Of a stretch of DNA of 39,711 nt, positions 17,421 to 26,426 are shown piece by piece. The stretch spans positions 1 through 39,711 of the forward strand of contig CALXUN010000016.1 of the NCBI GenBank assembly GCA_944391705.1. The letters are read 5' to 3'. The notes under the pieces are model-generated. The model had not been told where the DNA came from, did not search any database, and saw nothing but the letters and a program-made list of their open reading frames with translations. A program made the translations under genes and the position numbers. Source of the stretch: an uncultured Alphaproteobacteria bacterium. Lineage in GTDB: Bacteria > Pseudomonadota > Alphaproteobacteria > RF32 > CAG-239. Numbering within the stretch: the first letter of the stretch is position 1; every line of letters starts with the position of its first letter.

Positions 17421-17984
17421 ATGTCAGATTTTAGTGAAATTAAAAATGATGCCAAAACAAGGATGGATAAAACCCTTGATTCTTTACGTGCTGATTTTGC
17501 CGGTTTACGTGCCGGCCGTGCGCACGCCAGTTTGCTTGACGGTATTATGGTGGAGGCATACGGCAGTTTAACGCCGATTTCCCAGGTTGGTACCGTTAAT
17601 GTGCCTGATCCGCGCACATTGTCGGTCAGTGTGTGGGATAAAAGCCTGGCAAAAAGCGTTGAGAAAGCTTTGCGCGAAAGTGATCTGGGCTTAAATCCCG
17701 TTTCGGACGGAACGCTTATCCGTATACCGATTCCGCCGTTAAGCGAAGAGCGGCGCAAAGAACTGGTAAAGGTCGCCGGAAAATATACCGAACAAAACAA
17801 GGTGGCGATTCGCAATATTCGTCGTGATGCCCTGGACGGAATTAAAAAGCTGAAAAAAGATAACCTGATTTCGGAAGATGAGGAAAAACGTTTTGAAAAC
17901 GAAATCCAGAAATTAACCGATGATGCCATCAAAAAAATTGATGAAATGCTGGAAAATAAAGAAAAAGACATTATGCAGGTTTAG
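17421..17984 (+). CDS. frr: ribosome recycling factor
   Basis: 187 residues, the usual size for RRF, which with EF-G splits the ribosome after termination. The tRNA-shaped three-helix bundle and small beta domain are recognisable from LRADFAGLRAGRAHASLLDGI, VPDPRTLSV and IPPLSEERRKELVKVAGKYTEQNKVAIRNIRRDA. RBS AGAGG before the ATG. The order pyrH-frr-uppS is standard. Confidence 0.98.
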   Translation: MSDFSEIKNDAKTRMDKTLDSLRADFAGLRAGRAHASLLDGIMVEAYGSLTPISQVGTVNVPDPRTLSVSVWDKSLAKSVEKALRESDLGLNPVSDGTLIRIPIPPLSEERRKELVKVAGKYTEQNKVAIRNIRRDALDGIKKLKKDNLISEDEEKRFENEIQKLTDDAIKKIDEMLENKEKDIMQV

Positions 17985-17993
17985 GACTTTAAC

Positions 17994-18695
17994 GTGACGA
18001 ATAAGTTAGAACATATTGCCGTCATTATGGACGGCAACGGCCGCTGGGCGGCAAAACGCGGTCTGCCGCGCAATGCAGGGCACAAAAAAGGCGCCGAGGT
18101 TGTTGTTGAAATTGCCAAAGCGGCGAAAGAGCTCGGTGTAAAATATATGACGCTGTACGCTTTTTCAACCGAGAACTGGAAGCGCAGCCGTGAAGAAGTT
18201 GACGGACTGATGAATTTGCTGCGGGAATATCTGGATAAAGATTTTAAAGAACTGAAAGAAAACGATGTTCGGATTCGCTTTATCGGTGAACGCCAAATGC
18301 TGGCAGATGATATTGTTAAAAAAATCGAAGAACTGGAGCGGTCGACGGCTGAAAATAAAAGCTTAGGGTTGCAGGTGGCTTTAAGCTACGGTTCCAGGCA
18401 GGAAATTTTACATGCCGTCAGGGAAATTGCCTTTCAGGTAAAATCTGGCGATATGTCGCTAAAAGATATTGATGAACAAAGTTTTTCTGATATGCTTTAT
18501 ACCACGGGCGTTCCTGATCCGGATTTGGTCATACGCACCAGCGGTGAACAGCGGGTCAGCAATTATTTGTTGTGGCAGATAGCCTATGCCGAGTTTTTCT
18601 TTACGAAAACTTTATGGCCGGACTTCACGAAAACCGAACTGCAGGAAATAATAGAAAATTATCAGACAAGGGAGAGAAGATATGGCAAAGCCTGA
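17994..18695 (+). CDS. uppS: isoprenyl transferase (undecaprenyl diphosphate synthase)
   Basis: 233 residues of cis-prenyltransferase. It makes the C55 lipid carrier for peptidoglycan and LPS. The catalytic aspartate lies in VIMDGNGRWA (Asp13), followed by GHKKGAE and the C-terminal substrate loop PDPDLVIRTSGEQRVSNYLLWQ. The start is GTG at 17994, with AGGA about seven bases upstream. The last 14 bases overlap cdsA, a sign of coupled translation. Confidence 0.97.
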   Translation: MTNKLEHIAVIMDGNGRWAAKRGLPRNAGHKKGAEVVVEIAKAAKELGVKYMTLYAFSTENWKRSREEVDGLMNLLREYLDKDFKELKENDVRIRFIGERQMLADDIVKKIEELERSTAENKSLGLQVALSYGSRQEILHAVREIAFQVKSGDMSLKDIDEQSFSDMLYTTGVPDPDLVIRTSGEQRVSNYLLWQIAYAEFFFTKTLWPDFTKTELQEIIENYQTRERRYGKA

Positions 18696-19698
18696 AGCTA
18701 AAAAAGCAACAAAAGCCGGAGCAGAGCTGAAAACCGGTACTAAAAACAGAAATAAAAACCGGGGACAAAAGCGGAAACAAGCATTGTCGCCGGTAAAAAA
18801 AGTAGAAAAAACGCAGGTGCGGTTTCAAAAACAAACGCCGGTAAAAGTACCCCCCTCTGTTGCACCTAAGCTTGCAGGCAAAAAATCAGGTTCGCTGGTA
18901 AAGCGTGTTCTGGCAGCCGTCGTAATGCTTCCGGTTGTTATCGGTGCTTTATGGGTCGGATATCCCTTCGTTGATGTTTTAACTTTAATTGTCGGGGTGC
19001 TGCTGGCTTGGGAATGGGGTAATATGATACCCAGCCGCAATGCTTCCACATATACGGCGGCTTATATTATATCTTTGGCCGTATCTTTACTTATATACGA
19101 TATGTCAATGGTTGCTACGGCCATCGTTTTGGTAAGTTTGTATGTATGGCTTAAAGCCAGAAACGAACAGCATCGTTATTTATTGACGCTGGGCGTACCG
19201 TATATTTCAATCGGTATCGGTGCGCTTCTGTGGTTATATCGCGATGTCTTTATTTATCATCCGTATAATTTTTACATGACGTTGTGGTTTTTTATTATGG
19301 TTTGGGCAATGGATATCGGCGGTTATGCTGTCGGCAGCACGGTCAAAGGTCCGAAGCTGGCACCCAAAATCAGTCCGAACAAAACCTGGGCCGGTTTAAT
19401 CGGCGGAATTTTATTTGCGATTGTGGCCAGTTTGAGTTATTTTGGCGTCATGTCAATGCTTAACGTTATGAATGTTAATGCTTCTGCCCAGACATTTTTT
19501 GCTGTTTTAGGCGGTATCATTGCTGCAGTTTCCCAAATCGGCGATTTGATTGAATCGGCCATTAAGCGTAAACTCGGGTTAAAAGATTCCAGCAATCTTA
19601 TTCCCGGACACGGCGGGGTTTTTGACCGCGTAGACGGGTTGATTTTTGCTGCGCCGTTTGTTTGCTGGCTGTTTGCATACGGTTTGTGGCTTTTCTAA
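18682..19698 (+). CDS. cdsA: phosphatidate cytidylyltransferase
   Basis: 338 residues. CdsA forms CDP-diacylglycerol from phosphatidate and CTP in the inner membrane. About eight membrane helices follow residue 72; the family signature is ESAIKRKLGLKDSSNLIPGHGG then DRVDG near residue 290. The first 70 residues are unusual: a soluble, very basic Lys/Gln-rich tail. If the ATG at 18682 is correct, it is a cytoplasmic extension beyond the family's usual start; the RBS (GGGAGAGAAG) favours this start. dxr, often between cdsA and rseP in alphaproteobacteria, is absent here. Confidence 0.95.
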   Translation: MAKPEAKKATKAGAELKTGTKNRNKNRGQKRKQALSPVKKVEKTQVRFQKQTPVKVPPSVAPKLAGKKSGSLVKRVLAAVVMLPVVIGALWVGYPFVDVLTLIVGVLLAWEWGNMIPSRNASTYTAAYIISLAVSLLIYDMSMVATAIVLVSLYVWLKARNEQHRYLLTLGVPYISIGIGALLWLYRDVFIYHPYNFYMTLWFFIMVWAMDIGGYAVGSTVKGPKLAPKISPNKTWAGLIGGILFAIVASLSYFGVMSMLNVMNVNASAQTFFAVLGGIIAAVSQIGDLIESAIKRKLGLKDSSNLIPGHGGVFDRVDGLIFAAPFVCWLFAYGLWLF

Positions 19699-19713
19699 GG
19701 CGGAGCGGCAAAA

Positions 19714-20850
19714 ATGGAGTGGTTGTTAAATATAATCTATTATGTTGTACCGTTTCTGTTTCTTTTGGGCGTGCTGGTATTCGTGCATGAGTTCGGGCAT
19801 TTTATCGTTGCGCGTCTGACCGGTGTGCAGGTCAGTGCTTTTTCCATAGGCTTTGGCAAAGAGCTTTGGGGCAGGGTGGATAAAAAAGGCACCCGCTGGA
19901 AAATTTCAGCTATTCCTTTGGGCGGATATTGCCAGTTTTTAGGCGATGCCGATGCATCTTCTTCCACAACGGACGAGCAAATATCCAGTCTTTCGGAAGA
20001 AGAAAAAAAACGGGCTTTTCCATATCAAAATCCATTTAAAAAACTGGCAATTGTTTTAGCAGGCCCCGGTTTTAATTACCTGTTTGCGATTTTGATTTAC
20101 ACATGTCTGTTTGCAGTACTTGGCACATTTACTTTTCCGCCGGTTGTCGGCGAAGCCGTGCCGGAAGGCTCAGCAGCACAAGCCGGCATTATGAAAGGCG
20201 ACCGCATTTTAACCATTAACGGACATGAGATTTCTGATTTTTCGGAAATCTCGCGCGAAGTTGCCATGGCTGCGGACCGGCAGGTAGATATTGATGTCCG
20301 CCGCGGTGATGAAGTGCTGAATTTTAAATTCCCTTTAACCGAAATCAGCATGGAACAAAGCGATGGCACGACCACAAAACAATATATGTTGGGCATCAAA
20401 TCCGTTACCACGATAGAAAGCGGGCATGAGCGCGTTTCTTTGCCGAAAGCTTTTGTTTTAGCCGTTGAGGAAACCTGGGATGTTACGACGACAACCTTGC
20501 GCGGCGTCGGTCAGATGCTGACCGGAAAACGCGGCGGTGAAGATGTCGGCGGCGTTATCCGCATTGCCGAAATGACCGGAGATATCAGCAAAAGCGAAGG
20601 TTGGCTTGATTTTATCGTGTTTATGGCATTGCTTTCCATTAACCTGGGTCTGATTAATTTATTCCCGATTCCGGTTTTGGACGGCGGCAGTGTCGTGATA
20701 TATGTTCTGGAAATCATCAGCGGCCGGGAAATGAATGACCGGGTAAAGGAATATTTGTTCCGTTTCGGTTTGTCATTATTGGCGGCTTTGATGATATTTG
20801 CGACCTGGAATGATGTTGTTCATTTGTTTGATCGTTGGTTTAACACTTAA
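19714..20850 (+). CDS. rseP: RIP metalloprotease RseP (site-2 protease)
   Basis: 378 residues. RseP cleaves transmembrane anti-sigma factors and leftover signal peptides inside the membrane. The zinc motif HEFGH is at 25-29 in the first helix; the second catalytic motif, PVLDGGSVV, lies near residue 327. Between them is a PDZ domain (about 130-210, VPEGSAAQAGIMKGDRILTING); family members often have one or two, and only one is evident here. RBS GGCGGAG precedes the ATG. It sits next to its functional partner bamA in envelope stress. Confidence 0.97.
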   Translation: MEWLLNIIYYVVPFLFLLGVLVFVHEFGHFIVARLTGVQVSAFSIGFGKELWGRVDKKGTRWKISAIPLGGYCQFLGDADASSSTTDEQISSLSEEEKKRAFPYQNPFKKLAIVLAGPGFNYLFAILIYTCLFAVLGTFTFPPVVGEAVPEGSAAQAGIMKGDRILTINGHEISDFSEISREVAMAADRQVDIDVRRGDEVLNFKFPLTEISMEQSDGTTTKQYMLGIKSVTTIESGHERVSLPKAFVLAVEETWDVTTTTLRGVGQMLTGKRGGEDVGGVIRIAEMTGDISKSEGWLDFIVFMALLSINLGLINLFPIPVLDGGSVVIYVLEIISGREMNDRVKEYLFRFGLSLLAALMIFATWNDVVHLFDRWFNT

Positions 20851-20862
20851 AGTAAGGGATTG

Positions 20863-23127
20863 ATGATGAAAAAAATACTTTTCGGGACTGTTGCTGCTTT
20901 CTGCATTTTTTGTACCGGCGTCAAGGCCGCTGACTTTTATGTTCAGAAAATTTCCGTTGACGGTCTGCAGCGGGTAGAAAAAGAAACAGTACTTGCTTAT
21001 TTGGGCATGAAAACCAATGAAAAAGTTTCAAGCGATAAACTGGATTCTGCTTTTAAGAATTTATATGCAACCGGTTTGTTTTCCGACATTAAAATGAATA
21101 CGCAAAATGACGGAACCCTAAAAATCACGGTGGTTGAAAGTCCGCTGATCGGCGAACGCGCTTTTGACGGCAACAAAAAGCTTGATGACAAGATTTTGGA
21201 AACGGAAGTCCAAAGCGGCCCGAACACGATATACAGCCGCGCTAAAGTCCAACAGGATGTTCAGCGTATTTTGGAAGTATATAAGCGCGCCGGACGATAT
21301 GCGGTTGAAGTTGAACCGAAAATTATTGAGCGTGACGAAAACCGCATTGATTTGATTTTTGAAATTGATGAAGGTCCGGAAGCCAAAATTGACAAGATTA
21401 ACTTCTTTGGCAACAAACATTACTCTTCGCCGGATTTGCAGGAAGTTTTAATGAGTAAAGAAAGCCGCTGGTATCGGATTTTTTCAAGTGCCGAAACTTA
21501 TGACGCTGAAAAAATGAATTATGATAAAGAATTGCTGCGCCGTTTTTACAATCAGCGCGGTTATGCTGATTTCCGGGTGGTTTCGGCCGTTGCGGAACTG
21601 GCCCCGAACAAAAAATCATTTATTTTGAATTTTACTTTGGAAGAAGGGCCACGCTATAAAATCGGCAAAATCAACATTGATTCGGCTATTGGCGAAGTCC
21701 CGGTTGAAAAGCTTTACCGGGAAGTAAGCTTTAAATCCGGAAGCTGGTATAATGCTGATGCTGTTGAGAAATCTGTCAGCGGCATTACCGAAGAGCTTGG
21801 CAAGAAAGGGTTTGTCTTTGTTGACGTTACGCCGGTTTTGGAAAGAAACGCCGAAAACAATGTCATGAACATAACCTTCAAAATTGAAGAAGGCGAGCGT
21901 ACCTTTGTCAACCGGATTAATATTTCCGGCAATACCCATACTTTGGATGAGGTTATCCGCCGGGAATTCCGTTTAGATGAGGGTGATGCGTTTAATGTAT
22001 CCAAAATCAGGGATTCGCGGCGCAATATTGAAAACTTAAATTACTTTAGCAAAGTTGACATCCAGTCGGTGCCGGTTGATTCAAGCAAGGCGGACATTAA
22101 TGTTGACGTAGAAGAAAAGTCAACCGGATATTTTAATATCGGTATCGGCTATTCAACCGTCAACGGTGCTTTGGTTCAGGGTGGCATCACCGAAAACAAT
22201 TTCCAGGGCAAAGGTCAGCAGTTAAGCGTTGACGGCAGTGTGTCCGAGCGCTCAAAAGATTATTCCATGAGTTTTACCGAACCCTATTTCTTAGACCGCC
22301 GCTTAAGTGCCGGTGCTGATATCTTTTATAGCGATGAAGACTATCAGGATGAGAGTTCTTATGACAGTTCATCGACCGGTGCGCGGATTCGTTTAGGCTG
22401 GAATTATACCGATGATTTATATCAGGTTGTCCGTTACACCCTGCGCCAGGATGAGATTAAAGATGTGAAAGATTATGCTTCCGTTTACATTAAAGATGAG
22501 GAAGGAAAATCAACCGGTTCGGTTATCGGCCAGACTTTGGTGTATGACAAGCGCGACAGCGCAATTCGTACCAAAGACGGATATTATTTATCCTTTGGCA
22601 ATGATATTGCCGGCATGGGCGGTGATGAAAAATATTTCAAATTTGACGTTAAGGCATATAAATTCTTTACGGTTTCCGATTATTGGACATTTAAGTTTTA
22701 TGCCAACGGCGGTTACATTGTCGGCTATGGTGGCGAAGATGTTCGTTTGTCGCAGCGTTATTATCTGGGCGGCAACACGCTCCGCGGTTTTGAATTCGGC
22801 GGCATCGGCGCCCGGGATAAAGAAACGGATGATGCTTTGGGCGGCAACTGGGTAGCCTATGGTGGGGCAGAAATGTCTTTCCCGATTGGTTTGGATGAAG
22901 TCGGCATCCGCGGGCGTACGTTCTTTGATATCGGTATGATCGGCAAGCCGGACAACATTGATACCAAGCTGGTTGATTATTCCTCCAAGCCCCGCGCTTC
23001 AATCGGTTTTGGTTTTGAATGGTTCTCACCGATGGGTAAAATCGATATTGACTTTGGCTTCCCGGTCATGAAAGAGGATTATGATGAAACAGAAGTCTTT
23101 CGTTTGAACTTTGGCACCAGCCTGTAA
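20863..23127 (+). CDS. bamA: outer membrane protein assembly factor BamA
   Basis: About 754 residues. BamA folds and inserts beta-barrels in the outer membrane. A signal peptide (1-20) is followed by five POTRA domains (about 24-425, for example [17 protein letters not shown] and [24 protein letters not shown]) and a 16-strand Omp85 barrel with conserved RGFEFGGIG and a terminal LNFGTSL strand. ATG 20863 and 20866 are both possible; an in-frame TTG at 20860 would add one residue. AAGGGA at about 20854 favours the ATGs. Normal length, full domains. Confidence 0.98.
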   Translation: MMKKILFGTVAAFCIFCTGVKAADFYVQKISVDGLQRVEKETVLAYLGMKTNEKVSSDKLDSAFKNLYATGLFSDIKMNTQNDGTLKITVVESPLIGERAFDGNKKLDDKILETEVQSGPNTIYSRAKVQQDVQRILEVYKRAGRYAVEVEPKIIERDENRIDLIFEIDEGPEAKIDKINFFGNKHYSSPDLQEVLMSKESRWYRIFSSAETYDAEKMNYDKELLRRFYNQRGYADFRVVSAVAELAPNKKSFILNFTLEEGPRYKIGKINIDSAIGEVPVEKLYREVSFKSGSWYNADAVEKSVSGITEELGKKGFVFVDVTPVLERNAENNVMNITFKIEEGERTFVNRINISGNTHTLDEVIRREFRLDEGDAFNVSKIRDSRRNIENLNYFSKVDIQSVPVDSSKADINVDVEEKSTGYFNIGIGYSTVNGALVQGGITENNFQGKGQQLSVDGSVSERSKDYSMSFTEPYFLDRRLSAGADIFYSDEDYQDESSYDSSSTGARIRLGWNYTDDLYQVVRYTLRQDEIKDVKDYASVYIKDEEGKSTGSVIGQTLVYDKRDSAIRTKDGYYLSFGNDIAGMGGDEKYFKFDVKAYKFFTVSDYWTFKFYANGGYIVGYGGEDVRLSQRYYLGGNTLRGFEFGGIGARDKETDDALGGNWVAYGGAEMSFPIGLDEVGIRGRTFFDIGMIGKPDNIDTKLVDYSSKPRASIGFGFEWFSPMGKIDIDFGFPVMKEDYDETEVFRLNFGTSL

Positions 23128-23147
23128 GTATGAGGAGTAAAAGCAGC

Positions 23148-24161
23148 ATGATTGACAAGACTTTTTATAAAAATAAAGGGCCGTTTACTTTAGCCCGTAT
23201 CGCCGAAATAACCGGCGCGGTTTTAACCGATGAAAGTAAGGCCGAAGAAAAGGTCTCTGAAATTGCAACAATGGAAAAGGCCGGTGCCGATGATATCTGT
23301 TTTTTCTATGACCGCAAGGCCAAAGAAAAAGCAGCCAATATCAAAGCCAAGGCCTGCATCACCAATGATGATTTGAAAACCTGGATTCCGTATGGCGTTA
23401 TAGTGTTGGTTTGTCCGGATCCCAAGCACGCATTTTTGAAATTAAACAAAGCCTTTTATGAGGAACATCAGCCTCAACCCGGAGTTGATGCAACGGCCAT
23501 AATTGATAAAACGGCCAAGATCGGGAAAAATTGTTTTATCGGTCCGAGAGTTGTTGTTGAAGAAAATGTGGTTATCGGCGACAACTGTCGTTTGGAAGCC
23601 GGCTGTGTGATAGCCCGTGGCTGCCAAATAGGCAACAACTGCCGGATAGGGGTTAACGCCTATGTTTCCTATTGTGTTATGGGTAATGATTGTTATATTT
23701 ACAGCGGCGCGCGGATAGGCTGCGACGGGTTTGGTTTCAATTTTGAAAACGGTTGCCATGTCCGGATTCCGCAAATCGGCCGGGTGATTATCGGTAACGA
23801 TGTTGAGGTTGGTGCCAACACCTGTATTGACCGCGGCGCATTGGAAGATACGGTAATCGGCGACGGCTGCCGGATAGATAATCTGGTACAGATTGCTCAC
23901 AACGATAAGTTAGGCAGAGGCTGCGTCATTGTTTCGCAAACCGGCATAGCCGGCAGCTGTACCTTCGGTGATTATGTGGTCTGCGGCGGCCAAAGCGGTT
24001 TTGCCGACCACCTGATGGTAGGAAGCGGCGCCCAGATTGCGGCACAGTCCGGTGTTATGCGTGATATTGAACCGGGTGCGGTGGTTATGGGTTCGCCGAC
24101 CGTTCCGTTTAAGGATTTTATGCGCCAGGTTGCTTTTTTACAGCGCAACAGCAAAAAATAA
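23148..24161 (+). CDS. lpxD: UDP-3-O-(3-hydroxyacyl)glucosamine N-acyltransferase
   Basis: 337 residues from ATG 23148, chosen because AGGAG lies ten bases before it; ATG 23130, two bases after the bamA stop, gives six more residues but has no site. LpxD adds the second acyl chain in lipid A synthesis. The N-terminal uridine-binding domain (1-105) is followed by a left-handed beta-helix of hexapeptide repeats ([17 protein letters not shown] onward) and the catalytic histidine in QIAHNDKLG. The C-terminal helix is present. Position after bamA is standard. Confidence 0.97.
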   Translation: MIDKTFYKNKGPFTLARIAEITGAVLTDESKAEEKVSEIATMEKAGADDICFFYDRKAKEKAANIKAKACITNDDLKTWIPYGVIVLVCPDPKHAFLKLNKAFYEEHQPQPGVDATAIIDKTAKIGKNCFIGPRVVVEENVVIGDNCRLEAGCVIARGCQIGNNCRIGVNAYVSYCVMGNDCYIYSGARIGCDGFGFNFENGCHVRIPQIGRVIIGNDVEVGANTCIDRGALEDTVIGDGCRIDNLVQIAHNDKLGRGCVIVSQTGIAGSCTFGDYVVCGGQSGFADHLMVGSGAQIAAQSGVMRDIEPGAVVMGSPTVPFKDFMRQVAFLQRNSKK

Positions 24162-24221
24162 CTTGCCAATGTTTTGAAAATATGTTTTTGTTCAATTGAA
24201 TTGAAAAAAGAGGGATAAAAA

Positions 24222-24671
24222 ATGTCTGAAATAAAAGTTTACCGAATTGAAGATATCATGAAAATGCTGCCGCACCGCTATCCGTTTTTGCTGGTAGACC
24301 GCTTGGAAGTTGAAGTTCCGGGTGAAAAAGGTGTCGGCATTAAAAATGTCACGATGAATGAAGAATTTTTTCAAGGCCACTTTCCAGGCAATCCGGTTAT
24401 GCCGGGCGTGCTGCAGATTGAAGCCATGGCCCAGACTGCCGGTGCGGTTGTTATTTCCAAAGATGAAAACTATGCCGATCAAAAACGCAGTGTTCTGTTT
24501 ATGTCGATTGACGGCGTTAAATTCCGCAAACCGGTTAAACCCGGTGATCAGCTGCGGATGCATGTTGAGAAGATAAAAGAGCGCCGCAATATTTTTGTTT
24601 TTAAGGGACAAAGTATGGTCGACGGCCAGGTTGTTTCCGAAGCCGAATTTACGGCAATGATTGTTGAATAA
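24222..24671 (+). CDS. fabZ: 3-hydroxyacyl-[acyl-carrier-protein] dehydratase FabZ
   Basis: 149 residues of hot-dog dehydratase. It removes water from 3-hydroxyacyl-ACP in fatty acid elongation. The active-site helix FQGHFPGNPVMPGVLQIEAMAQ region contains His53 and Glu67. It is the last gene of the envelope operon; a terminator follows, so the lpxA-lpxI-lpxB genes that often come next must be elsewhere. Confidence 0.98.
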   Translation: MSEIKVYRIEDIMKMLPHRYPFLLVDRLEVEVPGEKGVGIKNVTMNEEFFQGHFPGNPVMPGVLQIEAMAQTAGAVVISKDENYADQKRSVLFMSIDGVKFRKPVKPGDQLRMHVEKIKERRNIFVFKGQSMVDGQVVSEAEFTAMIVE

Positions 24672-24698
24672 AAAGCTTAATATGAAAGGCAAATTTCC

Positions 24699-24728
24699 GC
24701 TTTCTTAAAAAGAAAGCGGTTTTTTTTA
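24699..24728 (+). terminator. Rho-independent terminator of the pyrH-fabZ operon
   Basis: CCGCTTTCTT and AAGAAAGCGG arms with a short A-rich loop are followed by eight T. It lies about 30 bases past the fabZ stop. Confidence 0.9.
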
Positions 24729-24877
24729 TTGTTTTTTAACGCAAATTCGCTTATAATTTATATTAGGTATTGCTCCGGCAATGCTTAAGGATAAGATAAA
24801 AGGGTGTTGAGTTTATGTTATCCGCTTGGGCTTTTAAGCTTAAGTTTGGTTATAAAATATTTCTTAAGGGTGTTGAA

Positions 24878-26122
24878 ATGAGCAAATTTTTAAATTTTAA
24901 AATTGCTCTGCCGGTTGCAATCCTGGTTATGGGCAGCGGCAGTGCTTCTGCTGCGTTAAATTGTACAACGCAGCCTACTTGTACTGAACTCGGTTATTCC
25001 AAAGACGATGTAGATAACTGCGAACACTATCTTTATTGTCCGTTTGATACAAATTATAAACTTTGTACAGACAAAGGCTGTAAAAAAGGTTATGCTCAAA
25101 CAATCAACGGCTGCAACACTACGGGAAGAAGTGGCGGGCTTGCGAACTCCGGAGGAACAACGATACTTCCCGGCGGCAGCGTTGTCGGAGGAGGTATAAC
25201 GGTCGGAGGGGTTAGCACGGTGTTTCATCCCGAGGGGTGGACGCTTGACTTAGCGGAGCCGGATGGCAACGGCTGTTATAAATGCACTCCGAAAGATTGT
25301 CCGGAAGGATACACAGCCGAAAGCAGCGGCACGATGACAGCGTGTTTTACCGGTCAGATCAAAGTATATAACGGATACTCCGGAAACAACCGTTGTTCTA
25401 AATGTCAAACTTGCCCGACGGATTACGCGACGAGCGCAAACAACTGCGGCACTGGCATTGGAAAATCAGCGGGTTGGAAAGTTGATACGAGTGATGTTGC
25501 CGAAGGTTATACGGGCTGCTACAAATGCGTCAAAAAGGACTGCCCGAGCGGCGCTACGACAAGTCCGTTTTGTACGGCACCGGCATCTGCGCAAGAAACC
25601 GGCAATTATTCAGGCGACGGTAAATGTTATAAATGTATTGTTGAACAATGCACGGACGGCTATGCCCGCAGTGCTGATGATTGCTATAGCACAGGTTCTG
25701 ATGGTTGGGAACTTAATAAAGAAGAACAAGACGCTTTCGGATGCTATAAGTGTAAGGCTAGACAATGTCCGTTTGGTACATATATAACACCTCGTTGTGT
25801 AATTGGTACACCTGAGGAAACGGATTCGTATTCAGGCGACAAGGTTTGCTACAAATGCGTCAACCACTGTTCTGAGGAAGGATATCGGGAAAATAAGAAC
25901 ATGATGTGTAGTGGTTATAGCGTTTTGGTAGAAAGCAAAAAGGAACCCGGTTGCTATAAGTGCGAAACCTGTTATTTTCAAGATCGTTGCTCTTGTTCGA
26001 ATGGGAATTCTGTTCAGACATTAACCAAACCTAATGGGGAAACGGTTGACTGTATATATTGCACAACTACAGGTGTTGGTGGAACAATGGTAGGCTCTCC
26101 AGAAACTCCGAAGTGTTATTAG
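24878..26122 (+). CDS. secreted cysteine-rich repeat protein, function unknown
   Basis: About 414 residues from ATG 24878, chosen because AAGGG precedes it and it yields a clean signal peptide (MSKFLNFKIALPVAILVMGS... ASA). A start at 24815 would add 21 residues and also follows AAGGGTGTTGA. The mature protein has about 39 cysteines. Seven copies of a C-(Y/S)-K-C motif (GCYKC, RCSKC, KCYKC, VCYKC) recur every 35-60 residues, usually followed by a second Cys and a glycine-tyrosine turn (DCPEGYT, QCTDGYA). A Gly/Val-rich linker lies near residues 92-112. The pattern suggests many disulfides and an extracellular or surface location. No enzyme motif is visible. Single gene with its own terminator. 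Confidence 0.8.
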   Translation: MSKFLNFKIALPVAILVMGSGSASAALNCTTQPTCTELGYSKDDVDNCEHYLYCPFDTNYKLCTDKGCKKGYAQTINGCNTTGRSGGLANSGGTTILPGGSVVGGGITVGGVSTVFHPEGWTLDLAEPDGNGCYKCTPKDCPEGYTAESSGTMTACFTGQIKVYNGYSGNNRCSKCQTCPTDYATSANNCGTGIGKSAGWKVDTSDVAEGYTGCYKCVKKDCPSGATTSPFCTAPASAQETGNYSGDGKCYKCIVEQCTDGYARSADDCYSTGSDGWELNKEEQDAFGCYKCKARQCPFGTYITPRCVIGTPEETDSYSGDKVCYKCVNHCSEEGYRENKNMMCSGYSVLVESKKEPGCYKCETCYFQDRCSCSNGNSVQTLTKPNGETVDCIYCTTTGVGGTMVGSPETPKCY

Positions 26123-26159
26123 AAAAAAGCCGCTTGTTTAATTGACAAGCGGCTTTTTT
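26123..26159 (+). terminator. Rho-independent terminator of the Cys-rich gene
   Basis: A perfect 15-bp stem, 26123-26137 and 26145-26159 (AAAAAAGCCGCTTGT with its complement), ending in six T. It starts directly after the stop codon. It is symmetrical enough to work on both strands. Confidence 0.92.
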
Positions 26160-26211
26160 GCGGATTTTAGCGCTAAACAAAATGTGAAAATAAGATAAGT
26201 TTTATAACGTC

Positions 26212-26248
26212 AATCATCCATCGAATCGTTGTTCGATGGATGATTTTT
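26212..26248. other. orphan 14-bp inverted repeat with T-run
   Basis: AATCATCCATCGAA (26212-26225) and its exact complement (26232-26245) enclose a six-base loop, then TTT. It looks like a plus-strand terminator, yet only about 50 bases separate it from the terminator of the Cys-rich gene and no gene is seen between. The rest of 26160-26426 shows no convincing gene. Confidence 0.6.
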
Positions 26249-26426
26249 GCGGTACCTTTATATCCTTTGAGAACATATTTATATAAGAGGAAGTATGTTA
26301 AAGGTAATGATGCGTCTATGCACATGACAAAGAAAGGAAAAGGACAGCTGAATGTGCCGACGTTGTAGGCTTGTGGGGTTGTGCAAGTCAAGAATTTTGG
26401 AAACAGAAAAAAGAGAACGACATTTG

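Noticed and set aside
17246-17971. 241-residue minus-strand frame
   Set aside because: Antisense to frr and the end of pyrH; serine-rich shadow composition.
24192-24692. 166-residue minus-strand frame
   Set aside because: Antisense to fabZ, which is certain; no motifs.
26326-26370. Start of a gene reading MTKKGKGQLNVPTL then stop
   Set aside because: Only 14 codons before TAG; no homologous continuation in any frame.
26173-26391. 72-residue minus-strand frame after the Cys-rich gene
   Set aside because: It translates the 14-bp hairpin and has no ribosome site.
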